Positions 1-5,099 of a stretch of 5,099 nt of DNA are shown here, piece by piece. The position numbers and the translations under genes are program-made. The notes under the pieces were generated by a model. It was given only the letters and a program-made list of their open reading frames with translations. It did no database searches and was not told where the DNA came from. This stretch comes from Bacteriovoracaceae bacterium (GTDB taxonomy: Bacteria; Bdellovibrionota; UBA1018). Position 1 is the stretch's first letter. The number at the start of each line of letters is the position of its first letter. The stretch lies in the NCBI GenBank assembly GCA_023250755.1, contig JAHFAC010000169.1:1-5099 (forward strand), in the 5' to 3' direction.

Positions 1-764
1 AATGTTCCCCACCTAGCAGAAAGCGTTGAAAGAAACTCCAGATTTGTCGAATCCAACTTGATCGGGGTCAACGACGCATAACCCGAATCCACGCTGAGGC
101 AATCCGTGTTTTCTTCTCGACGAAATCCGCGATAATGGCCGCCCACCCAATAATAATCTTTTCCGCGATGGTCCTTGCGCCTCAGTATACTGCCGCTGTA
201 ATAGCGAAACCCTTGACGAGTGAGTTGAATCCCCTTCACTTTTTTCATAGGGAGATCTGGAACATTCAAATTCAATAAAGTGTGTTTAGGGATATTCATG
301 CGATCCATTTTTTTCAAAAGCTTCACTGCCATCTTTGCGGCAGTTGAGTAATGAAGTTTGCTTTCAGGAAGACCTCGGGCAAAGTTAACCGAGAGGCTGA
401 CAGCGAGAGCAGGAATTCCCAAGATACCGGCCTCTCGCGCTGCCGACACTGTTCCGGAATAATAAACATCTTGCCCCAAATTAGCCCCACGATTGATCCC
501 AGAAACTACCAGATCTGGCATTCCTCCGATCACTTCACGAATTCCCAAATACACACAATCGGCGGGAGAACCACTGACTCCGTAAAAATGATGTCCCATG
601 GGAATCATGCGAAGCGGTTTATGAATCGTGAGCGAGTGTCCGGTTGTACTTTTTTCCTCCAAAGGGGCAACAACCCAAACTTGGCCGAGCTTCCGAAGTT
701 CTTGATAGATTGCTCGAAGACCCGCGGCATGGACTCCATCGTCGTTAGAAAGTAAGATACGCAT
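1..764 (-). CDS. surE: 5'/3'-nucleotidase SurE (stationary-phase survival family), 3' end beyond the window
   Basis: SurE is a cytoplasmic metal-dependent phosphatase that removes phosphate from nucleoside 5'- and 3'-monophosphates; some members also cleave short polyphosphate. The frame opens with ATG at 764-762 and reads 254 codons without a stop to the left edge. E. coli SurE is about 253 residues, so only a short tail can be missing. Visible family motifs: the N-terminal MRILLSNDDG with metal ligands D8 and D9, S39 in the phosphate-binding loop, SGSPADCV at 64-71, SGINRGANLG at 88-97 (N95 is the expected metal-binding Asn), and SGTVSAAREA at 103-112. The C-terminal part keeps the family's DSGYASLTPI (about 231-240). 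No Shine-Dalgarno sequence precedes the ATG, but a -10-like hexamer lies 8 bases upstream. It sits 70 bases after the SIS gene on the same strand. The pcm, nlpD and rpoS neighbours known from enterobacteria are not in view. Identification is secure; the exact C-terminus is unseen. Confidence 0.96.
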   Translation of the reverse strand, partial: MRILLSNDDGVHAAGLRAIYQELRKLGQVWVVAPLEEKSTTGHSLTIHKPLRMIPMGHHFYGVSGSPADCVYLGIREVIGGMPDLVVSGINRGANLGQDVYYSGTVSAAREAGILGIPALAVSLSVNFARGLPESKLHYSTAAKMAVKLLKKMDRMNIPKHTLLNLNVPDLPMKKVKGIQLTRQGFRYYSGSILRRKDHRGKDYYWVGGHYRGFRREENTDCLSVDSGYASLTPIKLDSTNLEFLSTLSARWGT

Positions 765-772
765 ATAATTGA

Positions 773-800
773 ATTGTACGCCCGAGAAGGCAAAGAGCAA
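773..800 (-). promoter_or_regulatory. candidate sigma-70-type promoter for surE
   Basis: On the minus strand, TACAAT (778-773) differs from the consensus -10 box at one position. A weak -35 candidate, TTGCTC (800-795), lies 16 bases upstream and matches only the TTG half. The -10 hexamer ends 8 bases before the surE ATG, so transcription would start at or within a base or two of the start codon. The strength of the -10 box and the lack of a ribosome binding site support the call; the poor -35 box and the possibility of read-through from the SIS gene weaken it. Confidence 0.35.
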
Positions 801-834
801 ACTTCAAGCCACGCCAAATTCTTGACAGCCCATG

Positions 835-1575
835 CTATCGCAAAAGAGGGTCTCGCTCTTGCGCCTTTTTTTCAAGATCTCGATTTCGTCTCTCTCCCTC
901 GGGCGTGTTAACGCTCGAATAAGTACAACGCACCTTCGCTTTTTCGAGACAAGCACATGCATTAACTAAAATCGAGTGCCCTAAAAAAACAGACCCCAAA
1001 GTAGAGAGGGGACCCGCTTTAAGATCGGATGCAATCGGCACTGCTGCATCCCCTACGGCCCCATCCAAATCGACCACTTCATCGGTAATTTCAAAAAGGC
1101 GTTTTTTTGACAGATGCCGAGACGCCACTGCTTGGCTATGAACTATGCTCGTAAATGCAACCGTAAAAAGTCCACGCTCTTTCGCTTCCAGCGCCAAATC
1201 AATCCCTGCTGAATTAATCCCCGACTGAGAGGCAATCCAAAGCATTTCTCCTTTTACAGGCTGAGCGCGTGCCAAGAGACTCGATGCGACTCCGGATGTC
1301 CGTTCAAGACGCCTCACGATAGGAGGCCCCGCGGTCGGGAGTAAAAACTCAGCAACCAAAGGGAGAATGAATGAGGCGCCTCCTGCGCGATGGTAGAGTT
1401 CAAGCGGAAACAGTGCAGAATGCCCACTCCCGAAAACAAGAAGTGAGCGTCCTCTCTTAACATTCGACACGAGGCGAGAAGAAAGACGTCTCATGACCGG
1501 CTCATTTTTTTTAGAAATTTTCTCAAGATGGGCCAATGCGACTTCTGCGAAACTTTGCACATTCACGGTAGGCAT
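835..1575 (-). CDS. SIS-domain sugar-phosphate-binding protein (UPF0309 / COG4821-like)
   Basis: A 246-residue soluble protein with a sugar isomerase (SIS) fold; no signal peptide or membrane segment is visible. Motifs in order: a helical N-terminus (1-40); the phosphosugar-binding loop LLVFGSGHSALFPLELYHRAGG-like at 45-66, with key G49, S50, G51, H52, S53; ERTSG at 91-95; the second SIS loop SQSGINSAG at 116-124, close to the S-x-SG-x-N form of UPF0309 rather than the SxSGxT of GlmS or KdsD; FTS at 141-143 ending a strand; and a C-terminal SSVNTPEGERRN at 220-231, where UPF0309 proteins carry a similar Ser-x-Asn stretch. The family is thought to bind or isomerise phosphorylated sugars, but substrates are mostly unknown. 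I chose ATG at 1575; a TTG one codon earlier (1578) is possible and would have a GGGA about 9 bases upstream. It lies between lptD (85-base gap) and surE (70-base gap). Family assignment is from memory of motifs; the specific reaction is not deducible. Confidence 0.8.
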   Translation of the reverse strand: MPTVNVQSFAEVALAHLEKISKKNEPVMRRLSSRLVSNVKRGRSLLVFGSGHSALFPLELYHRAGGASFILPLVAEFLLPTAGPPIVRRLERTSGVASSLLARAQPVKGEMLWIASQSGINSAGIDLALEAKERGLFTVAFTSIVHSQAVASRHLSKKRLFEITDEVVDLDGAVGDAAVPIASDLKAGPLSTLGSVFLGHSILVNACACLEKAKVRCTYSSVNTPEGERRNRDLEKKAQERDPLLR

Positions 1576-1581
1576 CAATCT

Positions 1582-1609
1582 ATTCTATCCCAGAGCAACG
1601 CGGGCGCAA
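1582..1609 (-). promoter_or_regulatory. candidate promoter for the SIS-domain gene
   Basis: In the 85-base gap after lptD, the minus strand carries TAGAAT (1587-1582), one mismatch from the -10 consensus. TTGCGC (1609-1604) lies 16 bases upstream and matches only the TTG of the -35 consensus. The -10 ends 6 bases before the ATG at 1575, so a start about 7 bases downstream would fall on the A of ATG. No good Shine-Dalgarno sequence lies at normal spacing from that ATG. The pattern mirrors the one before surE. The call rests on two short matches only. Confidence 0.3.
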
Positions 1610-1616
1610 CCCCCCC
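1610..1616. repeat. homopolymer tract of seven C (G7 on the coding strand)
   Basis: A run of seven identical bases sits in the lptD-SIS intergenic gap, directly beside the candidate -35 element of the SIS gene. Runs of this length can change by slippage during replication or sequencing. One copy, with no larger repeat around it. Confidence 0.6.
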
Positions 1617-1660
1617 GTATCGTTCATCTATCACCTATCCATTGTCACCCACTAATATGA

Positions 1661-4033
1661 TTACTGAACCACTTGCGAGGTGACCTCAGTGATTCCTCCG
1701 AATCCACTGCCCACCAGATTGAGCGTCAGATTGAAATCCACGCCGCCGCAGAGCCCTGAATCATCGGGGCGCACTTTATCACAGGGCTTGAGGGTATAGT
1801 TCAGCTCAAACTTCCAGCATCTTGAGGGCCCCTGAAACCTCAGTTGCCCATCCACCCCCAATATCCGATTCTGCTGGGTTCCATCGGAGTTAACAGTGAG
1901 GAGACTATCTCTGATCAAATTGTAAGAAATAGCAATCCTAGGTAAAATATAATCAGAAAGCGAGTAGCGCAGTCCCGCACTAATGCTATTGGTCTTTGAA
2001 TCAGTCATACGTAAAGTATAGCGTAAATCCAGGCTTCGATCGTATTCCAGGATTTGGTACTTCATCCCTCGATTCAACACATAAGAAAAACCCAAAGTAA
2101 TCGCGCTGCGACTATCTATGTCTGAGACTTTTCCATAAGGAAAGTAGGTGTAATCGGCACTCCCATTCCACTTATCAAAACTTAATCGCAGACCTACTAT
2201 AAACGGTGAAAACGGCTGTCGATCCTCGGGCGAGAGTCTGAACTCGCGAAAATTTACGGTTTGTCCAGCTCGTAGCTCTACGATCTTTTGATAATCTGCA
2301 TTACCAGACTTGATACTTCCCCTGCGCCGAATCAGCTGGGTCGTGAAACCATAAGATAAAGATTTTCCGATCGGAGTAAAATACTCGTTGTAGTTTCGGC
2401 TGCTGTCGATCGGGACAATGTCATAGCTATCGAACTGATACCCAGAAAAACCGTTATCCTTTGCATAATTCATTTGATCTAAAAGCGGATGCGGAATCGA
2501 GGGCTCTTGAATGTACGGGATCAAATTAAATGTCAAGAATGGGCGCACGAGATGTTTGATCTTCGGGATGTCAAGATCAGAGGTCTCATAAATCCTTTCT
2601 AACTGAGCGGTAAAATCAGTTCTAAATAAAAGATAGCTGCGCGATAAATTAGGCACAGCATTGTGAAATGAATAGAAAAACAAACGGTCCTCGAAAGACG
2701 GGACGATTGAAAATGCATCCCAGGGGCGAAGTGTCGTATAGAGAGAGGGGGTCACCATCACTCGGGTTGCCCTGCGAATCGGATCTTTGCCCAGATCAGG
2801 CCCCACTGGGTCAATGACCGGGTTAAAAGCGTCTCGATCAAAGTCACCACCCGTACGAGTAAAGTTGGTCATCCCCACAGTCACACCAGCGGCCACCGGG
2901 GTGTTAAATAAAAACCGATCGTTGGTCGTCAGAACAGCCGTAGGGAAAGCCTGGACTGTCTTTGCGTCAAACTCCATGGGATTGGGATTGATCAAGTTGC
3001 GATAGCGTTGCGCCTCTACAAACGCGCTGATATCTTCAGTGGCGCGAGAGAGGCTCAATGACGATCTGATCGCCGCATCCTCGGAGCCCTGGACATCCCC
3101 TATTCTCCTCGGATAAAAATTATCGCTCACTTCAGCGAATTTAAATTTTTCATCAATCTTAAAGGGCAGCTCCTGCTTCTGCTCCAATGAAATGGCCCAC
3201 CGATGAGGAGTTTCACGGATCGTCTTTCCTTCATTCAGATTTTTTGTATGGATAAATTGCTCAAACGCAGGATCCTTGACATAAAATAAATCTGACTTAC
3301 CTTCGCTTCGATCGCCTAACTTGTACCGGCCTTCCCACTCAAAGCGCGGCCCGAAACCTCCCCAATACCCCAACCCAAAGAGCATGTCTGTACTGCGATT
3401 GATGGCCCAAAAGAAAGGCTGAGTCACTCTGACTCCCTCACCCGCAAGTCGAATCTTAGGGAGCAAAAATCCAGTTTGCCGCTTCGTTTTAAGAGGGACA
3501 ATCATGTAAGGCATCCAAAATATCGGGATATCCTTTACCCGCACTGAGACGTTGGACATGTAAGCATAGGACTCAAACTCCATGTCCACATCTCCGCCCT
3601 GAAATGTCCAACTCTGTGGGCAATCCCAGCAGGTGCTGTAATCCCCTCGATGCGTTTGAAACCGACCTGGGCCGAGTTTATTAATTCGCTCTCCAGTCAA
3701 ACTAAAGTGCTCACCCGCCACCCGCCCACCCAGGATCGTCCCAGTTCGGCTATCTAAATTAAAATGCATTTCATCGCTGTAAATCACCACATCGGTTGCA
3801 ACATAAATGCAATTGCCCCGGGCATCTAATGTCCGGGTTTCTTTATCAAAAGTAATGTAATCGGCGGTGATGCTTTCATCGGGCTGATGAACTGCGGCAT
3901 GCCCAATCAGTTCAACCCGGTTACCGTTTCGATCCCAAATTGTTTTGTCCCCCGACCAATGCATCGGGGCATTCTCTTGGGCACCCTGTGCGCTTAAGGC
4001 AAACGCAAGGAAGAGTGTCAGGAAAATCGGCAT
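1661..4033 (-). CDS. lptD: LPS-assembly protein LptD (OstA/Imp), outer-membrane translocon
   Basis: LptD, with the lipoprotein LptE, forms the outer-membrane pore that inserts lipopolysaccharide into the outer leaflet. Numbered from ATG 4033 the protein has 790 residues (E. coli LptD: 784). Order: signal peptide MPIFLTLFLAFALSAQG, likely cut at AQG|AQ near residue 17; an OstA/LptA-like jellyroll at about 30-110; the strongly LptD-like junction with YSTCWDC (132-138), then PIFWMPYMIVPL (170-181) and RQTGFLLPK (185-193); then a long barrel rich in alternating beta strands to the end. Cysteines are C75, C135, C138, C739, C751 and C762. C135 aligns with E. coli C173, and C739 sits where E. coli has C724/C725, so an interdomain disulfide is expected; there is no counterpart of E. 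coli C31. GTG codons at 4060 and 4054 extend the frame but put acidic residues before the signal sequence, so I prefer ATG 4033, although its ribosome binding site is weak (GGG at -10 to -12). It overlaps the accD end, implying co-transcription. Stop TAA at 1663-1661. Confidence 0.95.
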   Translation of the reverse strand: MPIFLTLFLAFALSAQGAQENAPMHWSGDKTIWDRNGNRVELIGHAAVHQPDESITADYITFDKETRTLDARGNCIYVATDVVIYSDEMHFNLDSRTGTILGGRVAGEHFSLTGERINKLGPGRFQTHRGDYSTCWDCPQSWTFQGGDVDMEFESYAYMSNVSVRVKDIPIFWMPYMIVPLKTKRQTGFLLPKIRLAGEGVRVTQPFFWAINRSTDMLFGLGYWGGFGPRFEWEGRYKLGDRSEGKSDLFYVKDPAFEQFIHTKNLNEGKTIRETPHRWAISLEQKQELPFKIDEKFKFAEVSDNFYPRRIGDVQGSEDAAIRSSLSLSRATEDISAFVEAQRYRNLINPNPMEFDAKTVQAFPTAVLTTNDRFLFNTPVAAGVTVGMTNFTRTGGDFDRDAFNPVIDPVGPDLGKDPIRRATRVMVTPSLYTTLRPWDAFSIVPSFEDRLFFYSFHNAVPNLSRSYLLFRTDFTAQLERIYETSDLDIPKIKHLVRPFLTFNLIPYIQEPSIPHPLLDQMNYAKDNGFSGYQFDSYDIVPIDSSRNYNEYFTPIGKSLSYGFTTQLIRRRGSIKSGNADYQKIVELRAGQTVNFREFRLSPEDRQPFSPFIVGLRLSFDKWNGSADYTYFPYGKVSDIDSRSAITLGFSYVLNRGMKYQILEYDRSLDLRYTLRMTDSKTNSISAGLRYSLSDYILPRIAISYNLIRDSLLTVNSDGTQQNRILGVDGQLRFQGPSRCWKFELNYTLKPCDKVRPDDSGLCGGVDFNLTLNLVGSGFGGITEVTSQVVQ

Positions 4034-4887
4034 GTGTATCGACCCAATCTCCACATCCACTGCTTCAACTCATAGGCTAGATCCGTACGAGCGACAATCC
4101 GATCTACAAATCCGTGTTTCAGAAGAAACTCACTGCGCTGAAATCCAGGTGGAAGCGGTTGACGAATCGCCTGCTCAATCACGCGTGGACCTGCAAAACC
4201 AACCAGAGCTCCAGGCTCTGCCAAAATCACGTCTCCCAACATCGCAAAAGAAGCCGCCACCCCACCGGTGGTAGGATCTGTAAGAATTGAAATAAAGGGT
4301 ATCCCCTCGCGCCTAAGACCGCCTAATGCACTCGTCGTCTTCGCCATCTGCATCAGCGACAAGATCCCCTCTTGCATGCGTGCACCTCCACTCGCAGAAA
4401 CCACCACAGCAGGGAGACGATCCAGCAAAGCTGCTTCAAAAAGTCGGGTCACCTTCTCTCCCACTACGACCCCCATGCTGCCACCCATAAACTTAAATTC
4501 AAACACACCCAGGTGATAAGAAAGCCCTTGAAGCTTAGCCTTTCCGGCTACAAACGCATCTCTTAGACCTGTTCCGTTTGCCGCGAGTTTCAATCGATCT
4601 CGGTACGGTTTCTGATCATCAAATTCGAGTGGGTCCGTAGAAACCAGCGCCTCTGCATATTCGTCAAAACTTCCTTCATCCGTCAGCATTGCAATGCGAT
4701 CTGCTGCCGACATGCGAAAGTGAAAGGAGCACTCAGGACAAACCTGGAGACTTTCCTTTAGGACTTTAGATTGTAAAATCTCTGCGCAGTGCGAGCATTT
4801 AACCCAAAGACCTTCAGGCACTTTAGAAGGGCGCTGCGAAACCGCCACTTTCATTTTGGGGGTCTTTAGATCATCAAACCAGGTCAT
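4018..4887 (-). CDS. accD: acetyl-CoA carboxylase carboxyltransferase subunit beta AccD
   Basis: AccD pairs with AccA in the carboxyltransferase that moves CO2 from biotin on AccB to acetyl-CoA, giving malonyl-CoA, the first committed step of fatty acid synthesis; it acts in the cytoplasm. The 289-residue product is close to the family's usual 280-305. The N-terminus has the bacterial four-Cys zinc ribbon: C31-x2-C34-x15-C50-x2-C53, preceded by PEGLWVKC. The crotonase-like core carries FMGGSMGVVVGEK (133-145), SASGGARMQEG (164-174), the oxyanion-hole and acyl-CoA region, and DPTTGGVAASFAMLGD (204-219), then GFAGPRVIEQ (230-239) and the closing PPGFQRSEFLLKHGFVD (246-262). All key family segments are intact. 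The ATG at 4887 is preceded by only a weak purine stretch, 33 bases after the stop of the HD-GYP gene. Its last codons overlap the lptD start. folC, often the next gene after accD in proteobacteria, is absent here. Confidence 0.98.
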   Translation of the reverse strand: MTWFDDLKTPKMKVAVSQRPSKVPEGLWVKCSHCAEILQSKVLKESLQVCPECSFHFRMSAADRIAMLTDEGSFDEYAEALVSTDPLEFDDQKPYRDRLKLAANGTGLRDAFVAGKAKLQGLSYHLGVFEFKFMGGSMGVVVGEKVTRLFEAALLDRLPAVVVSASGGARMQEGILSLMQMAKTTSALGGLRREGIPFISILTDPTTGGVAASFAMLGDVILAEPGALVGFAGPRVIEQAIRQPLPPGFQRSEFLLKHGFVDRIVARTDLAYELKQWMWRLGRYTCRFS

Positions 4888-4920
4888 GATCCAGAAACTT
4901 AACAGGCCCGATGCAGAGAA

Positions 4921-5099
4921 TCAATCACAGTTCGAGAGGCTAGACCCCCCAGAACCCTTGCCCATTTTTTCACTTTGAAAAGCCTGAACAAAAGCCTCGA
5001 CCACCTGGGGATCGAATTGAACTCCACTATATTTCACGATTTCATCAAATGCCTTCTTGGGCGGCAAGCCCTTGCGATACGGTCGAGTGCTGACCATGG
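4921..5099 (-). CDS. HD-GYP-type (HD domain) phosphodiesterase, C-terminal 58 residues only
   Basis: The visible frame starts inside the gene and ends at TGA (4923-4921). It begins MVSTRPYRKGLPPKKAFDEI and continues through KYSGVQFDPQVVEAFVQAF (about residues 22-40 of the visible part). This matches the well-conserved end of HD-GYP domains, where a D-A-M/L-x-S-x-RPYR segment precedes a helix and then SGxQFDPxVV. Such domains usually hydrolyse cyclic di-GMP and often form the output of response regulators. The catalytic HD and GYP residues and any receiver or sensor domain lie beyond the right edge, so activity and domain architecture cannot be judged. The ATG visible at 5097-5095 is an internal Met, not the start. 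The tail after the domain is short, with a Gly/Ser stretch (KGSGGSSLSNCD). It precedes accD by 33 bases on the same strand, so co-transcription is possible. Confidence 0.85.
   Translation of the reverse strand, partial: MVSTRPYRKGLPPKKAFDEIVKYSGVQFDPQVVEAFVQAFQSEKMGKGSGGSSLSNCD

Noticed and set aside
351..755. Plus-strand open frame of 134 codons
   Set aside because: It lies antisense to surE, whose minus-strand frame has all the family motifs; the plus-strand product resembles no family and has no clear ribosome binding site.
605..817. Minus-strand 70-codon frame spanning the surE start
   Set aside because: It is out of frame with surE and covers its promoter region and first 50 or so codons; no recognisable domain.
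785..834. Possible terminator between the SIS gene and surE (TCAAG / CTTGA arms)
   Set aside because: Only a 5-bp stem with a 12-base loop and no clean U tract.
1650..1666. Imperfect inverted repeat at the lptD stop (CAGTAAT / ATTAGTG, 3-base loop)
   Set aside because: AT-rich stem with one mismatch and no following U run, so not a convincing terminator; too short to call an operator.
1677..1687. Palindrome GAGGTGACCTC near the lptD end
   Set aside because: Single 11-base copy inside coding sequence, explained by the codons there.
2787..3005. Plus-strand 72-codon frame
   Set aside because: Antisense shadow inside the lptD barrel; Arg/Ser/Lys-rich composition typical of a shadow frame.
4018..4060. 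Frameshift fusing or truncating accD at its 3' end
   Set aside because: AccD is full length with its closing conserved segment intact, and lptD has its own start and signal peptide, so a normal gene overlap explains the junction.
3945..4274. Plus-strand 109-codon frame across the accD-lptD junction
   Set aside because: Antisense to two well-supported genes and without a recognisable domain.
4268..4566. Two overlapping plus-strand short frames
   Set aside because: Antisense to the conserved core of accD; they overlap each other in different frames and show no family signal.
1..5099. A new defence, mobile or biosynthetic system
   Set aside because: Every coding stretch is accounted for by core metabolic or envelope families; no transposase, repeat array, toxin-antitoxin pair or unusual RNA-like structure was seen.

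Overview
All five genes recognised in this 5.1 kb window lie on the minus strand, so transcription runs from high to low coordinates: an HD-GYP-type protein (C-terminal end only), accD, lptD, a SIS-domain protein, and surE (running off the left edge). LptD implies a Gram-negative cell with an outer membrane containing lipopolysaccharide. Base composition looks close to balanced by eye. The accD-lptD-SIS-surE order differs from the usual enterobacterial neighbourhoods of these genes (lptD-surA-pdxA and surE-pcm-nlpD-rpoS in E. coli). A bacterium of the old deltaproteobacterial or bdellovibrio-like grouping is possible, but the sequence alone does not settle the lineage.

Layout, in transcription order. 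Bases 5099-4921 encode the last 58 residues of an HD-GYP-type phosphodiesterase domain. After 33 bases comes accD (4887-4018), the carboxyltransferase beta subunit of acetyl-CoA carboxylase, with an intact four-cysteine zinc finger. Its 3' end overlaps the start of lptD (4033-1661), the outer-membrane lipopolysaccharide translocon. An 85-base gap leads to a SIS-domain sugar-phosphate-binding protein (1575-835), and a 70-base gap leads to surE (764 to the left edge), a survival-type 5'/3'-nucleotidase. No stretch over 300 bases lacks a gene; the plus-strand open frames are shadows.

How they fit together: AccD makes malonyl-CoA for fatty acids, which feed phospholipid and lipid A synthesis, and LptD puts finished lipopolysaccharide into the outer leaflet. 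The overlap suggests these two steps are co-expressed. The SIS protein and SurE act on phosphorylated sugars or nucleotides and may have their own promoters: each has a -10-like hexamer only 6-8 bases before its ATG and no clear ribosome binding site, the arrangement expected of leaderless mRNAs.

I see no mobile element, tRNA or rRNA, CRISPR array, phage or defence gene, or convincing new system. The window looks like core envelope and metabolic genes; the points worth a second look are gene order, start-site architecture, the LptD cysteine pattern and the little-studied SIS protein.
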